Below, piece after piece: positions 10,936 to 18,228 of a stretch of 62,506 bases of DNA. The notes below the pieces were generated by a model, which ran no database searches, was not told where the DNA came from, and was given only the letters and a program-made list of their open reading frames with translations. The stretch is from Sphingomonadales bacterium (lineage in GTDB: Bacteria > Pseudomonadota > Alphaproteobacteria > Sphingomonadales > Sphingomonadaceae): NCBI GenBank assembly GCA_012032285.1, contig JAAURJ010000011.1, positions 1 through 62,506 on the forward strand, written 5' to 3'. A program made the translations under genes and the position numbers. Positions within the stretch are counted from its first letter, which is position 1. Every line of letters begins with the position of its first letter.

Positions 10936-11763
10936 ATGGGACGTAAGCGCAAACAGGCATTGACTGATAATACGAATTTACTGAAACTTGGCGCTGGAGT
11001 ATTTCTAGCTTGGTTTGTGATTAGCATTATTACAAGCAATCCATTGTCATTCCTTGCTACCGTATTACTTTGTGGTGGCTTGATTTACCTCCTCCATAAA
11101 AACAAAATGCAGAACCGCTTAGAAGAGCGACAACAATTTGAAAATGCGTTGGAATCTGCAATCTCTTCCCATAAAGATGCACTATTGTCCTATTATAGGC
11201 AGGATCGTTCAACCGACCAATTTGGCAATATAGACGACACTAAGTGGCAAAATCGCGTAAACACATTTCTACGGACGCAGGTTTTGTCTAACTCGGAGCA
11301 TTATGCATCGTGGCGTTCATCTGAATTTGGACGCTATGCTGCAGACTATGTAAATCACCGGACAGAGATGATGGAGCGAAACACTACATCACGCATGCCG
11401 GTAAGGCTTATTGATGAGACAAAACTATCTCCAATTGACTATGAACATTACTGCGCGTCTTTTTTGAAATCGGATGGTTGGGACGTTAAAGTCACGCAGG
11501 CTAGTTGTGACGGTGGTGCTGATTTCATTGCGACTAAGAACCAAATTAGAATTGTAGCACAGTGTAAAAGATATGCTAAACCTGTGGGCAATGGCGCTGT
11601 TCAGGAAGTTTCCTCGGCGAGACACCTGTATAACGGCAATGTTGCTTGTGTGATAGCGCCAAATGGGTTTACCAAACAGGCCCAATTTGAGGCGGAAAGC
11701 CAAGCAGTTCACTTAATCCATCACCTGGATTTGGAAGCTTGGTCAAGAAAACTATTGTATTAA
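10936..11763 (+). CDS. Membrane-anchored Mrr-like restriction endonuclease
   Basis: The 275-residue protein starts with a basic stretch and two hydrophobic segments (about residues 16-34 and 38-55) followed by a charged coiled region. Residues ~165-265 form an Mrr-type PD-(D/E)xK nuclease domain: YEHYC near the first helix, GGADFIA with the catalytic Asp, then the AQCKR (QxK) strand and GNGAVQEV. Mrr-family enzymes cut modified or foreign DNA; membrane-tethered versions are common, but their role is unclear. It is a lone gene, divergent from the autotransporter, in an accessory region; no methylase or other restriction subunit is adjacent. An inverted repeat TAGGG/CCCTA lies upstream at about 10884-10898. 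Confidence 0.75.
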   Translation: MGRKRKQALTDNTNLLKLGAGVFLAWFVISIITSNPLSFLATVLLCGGLIYLLHKNKMQNRLEERQQFENALESAISSHKDALLSYYRQDRSTDQFGNIDDTKWQNRVNTFLRTQVLSNSEHYASWRSSEFGRYAADYVNHRTEMMERNTTSRMPVRLIDETKLSPIDYEHYCASFLKSDGWDVKVTQASCDGGADFIATKNQIRIVAQCKRYAKPVGNGAVQEVSSARHLYNGNVACVIAPNGFTKQAQFEAESQAVHLIHHLDLEAWSRKLLY

Positions 11764-11905
11764 GCTACTTCCCGCCCGGGTCTAATATCTGAATGCTGCC
11801 ATCGGCTTTAAAACTCAGCTCTGAATTACGCCATGTCACCGTATTTTCTACCGTAATTCAGCGTAATTGGTCGATGGTTTCTGTGGTTTGTTTCGTCTCG
11901 GCCTG

Positions 11906-13576
11906 TCAATATTGGTCCAATATCAGCACGCTGCCGCCAATCATAACGCGTGATGGCGATGCCTTTGCCGCCTCGCTAGCGGGCACGGCAAAACTTCGGC
12001 GTTCGATGCGGCCATCGGGATAATAGAAAGTGATCATATATCCGTCGATTTCATAGCGCGATATTGCACTGACATTATTGCTTCCGCCTACGGCCACTTG
12101 TGTGGGCGTGGCCGAGCCATTGGGCAAATAAGCACTGACCGAGAACATCGAGGAGTTAGAAGTTTGGAAGCTGCCATCCTTGTTCAGCGTATATCCAAAA
12201 CGGCTGACAGCGCCGCCGGTAATGGCGTTACCGCTGACCGAGATTTGTCCATAATAGCCAGACAGCCTTGTCGCACCATTACCGCCGACCCAGTTATTGT
12301 CGTTGCCCGCCGGTATATCCTCTATTTCCCCGTTGGGCCAGCTAACCACAACATCACCGCCCTTTCGGGTCCAGCGGCCCCATTCATCGGGGTTGTCGCG
12401 GCGAGAGGTTGCCGCGTCGATCATCTGCGGCGCATCGGATGTATCGTTATAAACGCTGCCATCCTTGAAAAACCATTTGATGTCTTCGTAAAAGCTGGTG
12501 CCGTTATTGCGGCCAATGGCATAAGCGGCGGCCACGTCGCTGCTTTTCATCCCGATCTTGGGCAGCGGCTTGTTTGCCTCATTGACCATTACGACGCGCC
12601 TTTGCTCGGCCAGGCCAGTGGTGATATATAATTTGGCCTGATCTACACCATAGGCGCAGGATGTCTGCCAGCTTGGATTGGGGCAATTCACGCCAACAAG
12701 AGAGAAACGTCCATCGGGAAGCCTGACAATTCCTGCCATGACAATATTGGCACCATAGACATCATTGGGAAGCTCCCGCCGGATCCATGGCTCCGCCGTT
12801 GTTCCGACAAACCGGGCTGCTGAAATATCCTCTTTCTTCAGATCATATTCGTCGATCAGCGTGGTTGAAAAATTCCGCAGCAACTCTGCTGTTTGATCGG
12901 GCTGGATTTGGGTGGCCGGAGACACCCGGATGACGACATTGACTGTGCCGTTATAATTACTCTTGTTGAGCGTGACAAAGCCGTCTGTGCCGTAATTCGC
13001 CTTGAATCCTGATACCGCAAAAGGCGTTTCTGGAGCCGCCAGCTTGAGTTTTCCAGCGGCAAGTGCATCCATGATGCGCGATGCGCGATCCATACACATT
13101 TCCAGACTATAATCCGCAAGATTGCGGCGGCAATGCAAGGTAAAGGGCACATATTTTTCGCCCGGTATCGAGATTACACCCCAGAACCCGAAATATTTGT
13201 CATCATTATATTCCAGCCATTGATGCGGAACGGCCAGAACAAAGTTACTAATTTGGCTGACCTGACTGAAATCAACAGCTCTGCCTTCGATCTCCATAGG
13301 TTCGAAATGATGGCTCAACACGGCACGAGCGGTTCTGTTCAGCGCAGGCTCTTCGGGGAACAGGCGCATTTTTATGTCCCCTAATTGGGTGAACATCGCA
13401 GGATGCAGCAACAGATTGCCGTCGCGCCAATAGCCTTTTTCCGCAACCCAATCGCCAGTCAGCGCCTGCACTTCGTTGGAAAAATCATTGGCTTCATCCT
13501 GCGCCCATAGGGTGCGGGGTAAAAAGGCAATAAATATGGCGCAGACGATAAAGGCTATTCTATTCATCGTCGTCAT
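11906..13576 (-). CDS. Secreted protein of unknown function, tandem paralogue 2
   Basis: The product (556 residues from ATG 13576) has a signal peptide ending near RTLWAQ and no membrane segment after it. It is clearly homologous along its length to the gene immediately upstream: both share an LTGDW motif near the mature N-terminus, LHP, EEPA, FVGTTA-PW, RLPDGR, CPN-W-SC, a GRN block, VGG-ATR-GY and a C-terminal RYEIDGY plus YPDGR block. The start overlaps the end of the upstream gene (stop 13560-13562), so translation is probably coupled; ATG 13567 is an alternative. I do not recognise a named family. Likely periplasmic or exported. Confidence 0.7.
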   Translation of the reverse strand: MTTMNRIAFIVCAIFIAFLPRTLWAQDEANDFSNEVQALTGDWVAEKGYWRDGNLLLHPAMFTQLGDIKMRLFPEEPALNRTARAVLSHHFEPMEIEGRAVDFSQVSQISNFVLAVPHQWLEYNDDKYFGFWGVISIPGEKYVPFTLHCRRNLADYSLEMCMDRASRIMDALAAGKLKLAAPETPFAVSGFKANYGTDGFVTLNKSNYNGTVNVVIRVSPATQIQPDQTAELLRNFSTTLIDEYDLKKEDISAARFVGTTAEPWIRRELPNDVYGANIVMAGIVRLPDGRFSLVGVNCPNPSWQTSCAYGVDQAKLYITTGLAEQRRVVMVNEANKPLPKIGMKSSDVAAAYAIGRNNGTSFYEDIKWFFKDGSVYNDTSDAPQMIDAATSRRDNPDEWGRWTRKGGDVVVSWPNGEIEDIPAGNDNNWVGGNGATRLSGYYGQISVSGNAITGGAVSRFGYTLNKDGSFQTSNSSMFSVSAYLPNGSATPTQVAVGGSNNVSAISRYEIDGYMITFYYPDGRIERRSFAVPASEAAKASPSRVMIGGSVLILDQY

Positions 13577-15293
13577 GAAAATACAACGTTCCATTGATCA
13601 TGATCCAGTCGCGCTTTGACCCGGACATTTCATGCGCATATTGCGCGAAGGCCACATGGCTGACACGCCCGTCAGGATAAGTCAGCGTCATGGTGTAGCC
13701 GTCAATCTCATATCGCCCGCGAGTGCCGCCACTGCTGCTGCCGCCGACCACATCGGGGCCGTCCGCCATGGTGCCGCCCCCCATCATAAAGGAACTGGAC
13801 GAATCGGTTGCAAAAGTGCCATCGGCAAAAAAGGTGTAGCTTGACTGATTCAAATAGCCGCTTGCACCCCCAAAGGCCTGATTTCCGCCGCCCGAGACAT
13901 GGCGGAAATAGCCGTTTATCCGCGTGGCAGCGGTGCCGCCGACCATCAGGTTTTTGCCGTCCACTTCGATCATGTCGGTTTCCCCGCCATCCCAACGAAG
14001 CGCAATCTTATTACCTTGGCGCGACCATTTTCCCCATTCGCCAGGATTTTTGGGACGATCCCGCGCGGGATTGATGAAGGCGAAGGGGGCCTCAACACAG
14101 TCACAAAAGCTGCCGTCCTTAAGCAGCAGGAAATTGTCAATCGTATAGCCAGTCATATAGCCGCCATAGCCTACGCTGTTGCGGCCGCGCGTATAGATAC
14201 CGGCAATCTGGGCATCCCGAATTCCATCGGTAGGAAGCGGGCGAAGCGTTGCGGCAACGATCGCCTTCTGGCGAAACTCGGCAATGCCGCTCTTCACTTG
14301 CAGCTTTGCCTGTTCGATACCGTCAGAACAGCTTTTCAACCAGTTTTTGTTGGGACAGCGCGTGCCCGCGAGCGCAATCCTGCCATCAGGCAAACGGATG
14401 CTTCCGGCCATGATAATCGGGGGATCATCCTGATCATAGGTATCGTGCGGGAATTCCCGCCGCAACCACGGGTCCGCCGTGGTGCCCACCCATTTTGCCG
14501 TGGGGCGGACGGATTCGCCTTCATCCTGCACGTCGTCGCGCAGGCCTTCGGAAAACTGCATGATAGCTTGTGGAAGCTGTTCTTCGGGAATGTTACGCGG
14601 GCTGCTTATCATGATCGAACCGCGTGTCGTGCCGAAACTATTTGAAGAGCTTGCCACGCTCGTGCCGTCGCTCATATAAGACATCGTCCATCCTGGAATG
14701 CTAACCGGTGAGGGCGGTAGAGGCAATTGCAGTTTGCCTGAGACTTCCGGCGTGCCTGCGCCCTGCACCGCCAACATCAAAGTTATGATTTTCTTTATGC
14801 ACAGCTCCAAACGATATTCATCCTGCCTGTCGGGGTCATCTCGCTCGCAATTGGTGCGGAAGGGAATAAAACTGCCCGCTTTCGTTGTGATAACACCAAA
14901 TTGGCTGACATTATCATCATAAGCATAGTTCCAATTATAACTGACCATCAGGATGCCGGGCGCAAGCTCCTTTGCGCCGCGCATAGAAACCAATGTAGGG
15001 TCCAGCGTATCATCCCCCAGATCATAACCTTCGAAATATAGTTTTGCGACGGAAAGCGCGTCGCGGCCAGCGGCAGGCTCTTCGGCATAAAAGGTGATAT
15101 GCACATCGCTCTGCCACGTATATATAGATGGGTGCAGCTTAAGTCCGCCTTCTCTCCAATCCTCCGCCTCCCAGTCGCCAGTTAGCGCGGTAACCGCCTG
15201 AGAAAAGGGGGTGGGCGGATCGTCGGCTGTGGCCGCAGGGGCAGTCGCAAAAAAAAGGGGGATGAATGCCCAAAAATAATCGCGAAGCCGCAT
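13560..15293 (-). CDS. Secreted protein of unknown function, tandem paralogue 1
   Basis: The 577-residue product begins MRLRDYFWAFIPLFF with a signal peptide cleaved near ATADDPP. Start 15293 is preferred to the longer 15332 start because it lies 8 nt after the stop of the preceding gene and leads straight into the signal peptide. It shares the whole set of motifs with the downstream paralogue, including a conserved pair of cysteines in the CPN-W-SC block and a glycine-rich region before the C-terminal YEIDGYTMTLTYPDGR segment, which suggests a beta-rich fold. Part of a three-gene operon with the gene at 15301-16014. Function unknown. Confidence 0.7.
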   Translation of the reverse strand: MRLRDYFWAFIPLFFATAPAATADDPPTPFSQAVTALTGDWEAEDWREGGLKLHPSIYTWQSDVHITFYAEEPAAGRDALSVAKLYFEGYDLGDDTLDPTLVSMRGAKELAPGILMVSYNWNYAYDDNVSQFGVITTKAGSFIPFRTNCERDDPDRQDEYRLELCIKKIITLMLAVQGAGTPEVSGKLQLPLPPSPVSIPGWTMSYMSDGTSVASSSNSFGTTRGSIMISSPRNIPEEQLPQAIMQFSEGLRDDVQDEGESVRPTAKWVGTTADPWLRREFPHDTYDQDDPPIIMAGSIRLPDGRIALAGTRCPNKNWLKSCSDGIEQAKLQVKSGIAEFRQKAIVAATLRPLPTDGIRDAQIAGIYTRGRNSVGYGGYMTGYTIDNFLLLKDGSFCDCVEAPFAFINPARDRPKNPGEWGKWSRQGNKIALRWDGGETDMIEVDGKNLMVGGTAATRINGYFRHVSGGGNQAFGGASGYLNQSSYTFFADGTFATDSSSSFMMGGGTMADGPDVVGGSSSGGTRGRYEIDGYTMTLTYPDGRVSHVAFAQYAHEMSGSKRDWIMINGTLYFHDDDE

Positions 15294-15300
15294 TGGCCAG

Positions 15301-16014
15301 CTATTTCTTCTGCGGTGCAGTCTTGCGAACAAGACCGTTTGGGGTCATCGCATATTGGTCCACATCAATCCCCATTGTTTTGGCGCCCGCGCGGATATCA
15401 CTCTCAACCTTGGCCTTTACCTTTGGTTCGCTGGCGGCGGCCTGTGCAAACAAATCGAAAAGCACGGCCTGCAGGATAAAGGCTTCTGCCGTATTCTGCT
15501 TATCGTCATTGGATAGCTTGGCAAGGTCGGCAGAGGAGCCAAAACTGGCATAGACCATATCCTTGGTGCCCGCGACCTGTGCGGCTGTTGGCGTATCGGT
15601 GATCCCATTGGCCCCGGTCCATGCATTCATGAAATAGATAACATAAGCATCGGCCAGATTGTTCACATTCAGACCCAATGGAGTCACCGTTTTTTGCATT
15701 TCATTCATAACGTCAATGCCCGCCAGCCCCTGTTCCATTTGGGCGCCGGCTTCGGGATTGAGTTGCTTCATCCCGGCAATGAATTTGCTCATATTGCTTT
15801 TTCGAAGCTCCAAAGAGGGCGTGAAATTGAAAGCCGAAATATCAGCGACCTTTTGCGGCGTTGTTATGCCCGCCTGCTGCTGTGCCGCTTGCGCATCATT
15901 CCCCTTGGAAATGGCCTGTGTGATTGTCCCCAGATCAAAAATCCCCTGCGCTTTTACAGATCCGCTCAGGCCAACTGAGATTACCGTTAGTAACAGATAA
16001 ATTGGAAACCGCAT
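15301..16014 (-). CDS. Small secreted protein, resembles DUF6683
   Basis: The 237-residue product has a signal peptide (MRFPIYLLLTVISVGLSGSVKA) and a mostly helical mature part containing LADAYVIYFMNAW and a later YASFGSS segment. This recalls the DUF6683 family of exported proteins, but I recognise it only loosely. AGGAG stands 7 nt before the ATG. It is the first gene of an operon with the two large secreted paralogues 8 bp downstream, so the three probably act together in the periplasm or outside the cell. A 15-bp sequence shared with the promoter region at 17966-17980 lies ~95 bp upstream. Confidence 0.65.
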   Translation of the reverse strand: MRFPIYLLLTVISVGLSGSVKAQGIFDLGTITQAISKGNDAQAAQQQAGITTPQKVADISAFNFTPSLELRKSNMSKFIAGMKQLNPEAGAQMEQGLAGIDVMNEMQKTVTPLGLNVNNLADAYVIYFMNAWTGANGITDTPTAAQVAGTKDMVYASFGSSADLAKLSNDDKQNTAEAFILQAVLFDLFAQAAASEPKVKAKVESDIRAGAKTMGIDVDQYAMTPNGLVRKTAPQKK

Positions 16015-16106
16015 GGCACGCTCCTGCTATACTGGACCAAGATTGGTATCACCAAAAACAGTTTATTATCATCAAAAACATTCAGAGACGAAGAGTTTTT
16101 TTGTTA

Positions 16107-16121
16107 AATATTCGTGACATT
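16107..16121 (-). promoter_or_regulatory. Candidate shared upstream element (copy 1)
   Basis: AATGTCACGAATATT (minus strand) is present exactly here, ~95 bp upstream of the secreted-protein operon, and again at 17966-17980, ~105 bp upstream of the hypothetical pair, in the same orientation relative to the genes. It has partial dyad symmetry (AAT-n-T ... A-n-ATT). It could be a regulator site, but one shared 15-mer can occur by chance in 62 kb. Confidence 0.25.
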
Positions 16122-16162
16122 ATCCCCTTACGACAAGTAGATCATTATGCTAACAATAGTGC

Positions 16163-16837
16163 ATGAACACGAAACAGCCAACCCTTCGCTAATTCCAAAA
16201 CCGCTTTCCAACGGAAGATAGCTGTTTAGATCATCTTATGCGCACTCGATACGGTAAACGCCATGACTGTAGCAAATGCGGCAAGTCTGCAAAGTTTTAT
16301 CGGGTAAAACAACGCCGGTCTTATGCTTGCGAACATTGTGGCGCTCAAGTCTATCCCACTGCTGGCACTCCTTTTGATCGAACACGCACCAGTTTGCGCG
16401 ACTGGTTTTATGTGATGTTTCTTTTCTGCACGACCCGACACGGTGTCGCCGCCAAGGAAGTTGAACAGCAGATCGGCGTTACATACAAAACGGCTTGGCG
16501 TATGTGTCATGAAATCCGCAAATATATGGCACAGGTCGATGGTGATACCCCTACCGGCGGCCAAGGCGATGTTGTGGAAGTCGATGAAACGCTAGTCGGT
16601 GGGAAGAGTGAGGGCCAAGGCAATTTTCGCGATGGCGAAGGTGTCGGACCAGCGGTTGAAGATGTCAATGGTCTTGAAGGTTTCGGGTCACAGCTAAAGT
16701 GCGGTATTAACGGCACTCATATCCACGTTAGTCCACAGCATCTTGCGAAGTATCTTAGCGAGTTTGAGTTTCGGCACAGTCGGCGGTATGCGCCTCACGC
16801 AATGCTTGAGGAACTCCTTTTGGCTTTTCAGCGGTGA
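16163..16837 (+). pseudogene. IS1595-family transposase, inactivated
   Basis: The frame starting at ATG 16163 has the family N-terminus but is stopped by TAA at 16190-16192 (codon 10, in LR-stop-FQ). It then continues through FPTEDSCLDHL, a zinc ribbon (CSKCG ... CEHCG), the GVTYKTAWRMCHEIRKYM helix-turn-helix region and the first catalytic Asp in VDETLVGG. After residue ~150 it jumps to the far C-terminus (GINGTHIHVS, YLSEFEFRHS). About 100-120 residues with the other DDE residues, including N-S-x-E-N, are deleted. Family members are about 300 residues. It cannot transpose. Terminal repeats could not be identified. Confidence 0.8.
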
Positions 16838-16881
16838 GGGCTGTCATTGCACATAAGAGGGCGTCAAATCTATCATAATCT

Positions 16882-17369
16882 TCACTTTTCATCATCATCC
16901 GCTTTGCTATCTTTGATCTTCAGATTTCCAACTGTTACGTTTTTACCGTATGACGTTATCGCGGTTCCTGAGCCAATGACGGTCATATTCCCGATACGCA
17001 CATTTTTACACTAGGCCCAAAATAGATGGCGCTTCCGTGGTTTATCCCGGGGTTTGTGCTTTCCTCCCAAGCGCTGTAAATACTACTTTCTGTAGTCTTC
17101 CCAGCATACAATTTCTCCAGATGGTTCTTTAGAAAAGCAAAGCTATTTCGTTGAATCGAAAGGCCAATGGTAGCTTTTGTCGATGTAGGCCGTTCAACCA
17201 TATTTCCACTTGCATCATAGAAAACGTTAGTATTTGATATAATAATGTGGATCATTGTTTGTATATGATCCCCACAAATTTCAATCTGTTTAGCAGCATT
17301 TGGATTAATTTCATTCAAGGCCAGATACAAAATTTCTGCGGCAAATTTAATCGGTATCCTTGTTTGCAT
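16882..17369 (-). CDS. Hypothetical protein, frameshifted near its end
   Basis: The open frame from ATG 17369 ends at 16983, but restoring one base in the T-run 17003-17007 joins it to a downstream frame that runs to TGA at 16882-16884. The joined tail then repeats its own theme (VRIGNMTVIGSG, then NVTVGNLKIKDSK), which looks like a short beta-helix repeat and supports the join. About 162 residues, no signal peptide or membrane segment. I do not recognise the family. It lies 23 bp after the membrane protein at 17393-17863, probably in one transcript. Confidence 0.55.
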
Positions 17370-17392
17370 AATTATCTCACTGCTATTTTTTA

Positions 17393-17863
17393 TCAGGCGG
17401 TCGACTTTTTAAGTGTTTTGATCTTGAAGTCTTGTCCGTTATTTTCGAGAGATAGACTGCCCCCCTCATATTCGAAAGTATCAATTGAAAGTCCGCTACC
17501 GGTGACACCTTGTATTACCGCCGCCTTGTTTATTGGCGGGCTGTCTGGGTGATTGCTCACATCACCATAATGGACGCTATCAGTATCCACTAAAGGAAAA
17601 TTAGGACCATTTGTTGTGTTGGTCGCAGTGTCATCATCAGCTTTACTTTTGCGCTTGAGAACGAACCAAATGATCCAGTAGGCAGTAAAAATCACAAAGC
17701 CGATTGCGCCGATGGATTGTATCTGATCGGCGGTCATGATGCCGTCCAATATATCTTTTGCGTCGTCAGGTTTGGCCGTAGCGTATATGGTGGTTAGCCA
17801 TCCGGCTGCGCCCCCGCACCTTGTAGGCAGCGAGTCCCAAATTTTAAATAATGCAGTCCCCAT
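17393..17863 (-). CDS. Hypothetical single-pass membrane protein
   Basis: The 156-residue protein has one strong transmembrane segment (SIGAIGFVIFTAYWIIWFVL, about residues 50-69) followed by KRKSK, so the C-terminal half should be cytoplasmic. That half contains a polar linker and a region of short beta-type repeats (VIQGVTGSGLSID ... SLSLENNGQDFKIK) similar in style to the C-terminus of the next gene. No family is recognised. A sigma70-like promoter is visible upstream (17923-17950). Start ATG 17863 has no clear ribosome-binding site, so the N-terminus is uncertain. Confidence 0.55.
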   Translation of the reverse strand: MGTALFKIWDSLPTRCGGAAGWLTTIYATAKPDDAKDILDGIMTADQIQSIGAIGFVIFTAYWIIWFVLKRKSKADDDTATNTTNGPNFPLVDTDSVHYGDVSNHPDSPPINKAAVIQGVTGSGLSIDTFEYEGGSLSLENNGQDFKIKTLKKSTA

Positions 17864-17922
17864 GGGCTGTTATTTGCCGTAAAATTCTGCGAAAGTAAAG
17901 TCTTTGATTTGTGATTTTCAAT

Positions 17923-17950
17923 GTTATACATGATTTTTCTTACCTGTCTA
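17923..17950 (-). promoter_or_regulatory. Sigma70-like promoter for the hypothetical pair
   Basis: On the minus strand TAGACA (17950-17945) and TATAAC (17928-17923) are separated by 16 nt. Transcription would begin near 17916, about 50 nt before the ATG at 17863. The shared 15-mer at 17966-17980 lies just upstream of the -35 box, where an activator could bind. Confidence 0.4.
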
Positions 17951-17965
17951 AAGTGGACAATGGCT

Positions 17966-17980
17966 AATATTCGTGACATT
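17966..17980 (-). promoter_or_regulatory. Candidate shared upstream element (copy 2)
   Basis: Exact copy of the 15-mer AATGTCACGAATATT found at 16107-16121. Here it ends about 16 nt upstream of the candidate -35 box of the hypothetical membrane protein gene. Confidence 0.25.
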
Positions 17981-18228
17981 TTCGCAAACGAAATCTGCCT
18001 CTTAAGTATCATATCTATCCCACAACATCTGTCTTATAATATGATGTTGAGGGCGCTGAAGAAGCCAGCTGTCAAATTTGCAGGCTTTGTAGATTGCGCC
18101 ATCGAAGCCACTTCATTGGACTGTAACTGTGCAGCGCACCAGATAGCGTAGCGCCTATGCTTTTAACCTTTGTTCGAACCGGTCGCTTTGGGAATTCCTA
18201 AATGCAAACACCGCTTAGGAATATCTGA

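Larger units (their letters stand above)
17864..18228. other. Intergenic region between hypothetical genes and PBP1A
   Basis: These 365 bp hold the promoter described at 17923-17950 and the 15-mer at 17966-17980. Between 17984 and 18190 I see no gene, RNA or repeat. At 18194-18221 an inverted repeat ATTCCTAA/TTAGGAAT with a 13-nt loop follows the PBP1A stop, but it lacks a U-run, so a terminator role is doubtful. Confidence 0.5.

Noticed and set aside
13899-14645. Plus-strand open frame of 248 codons
   Set aside because: Lies fully antisense to the secreted paralogue, whose motifs are conserved with its neighbour.
18194-18221. Inverted repeat after the PBP1A stop as a terminator
   Set aside because: The stem is 8 bp with a 13-nt loop and no U-run on the minus strand.
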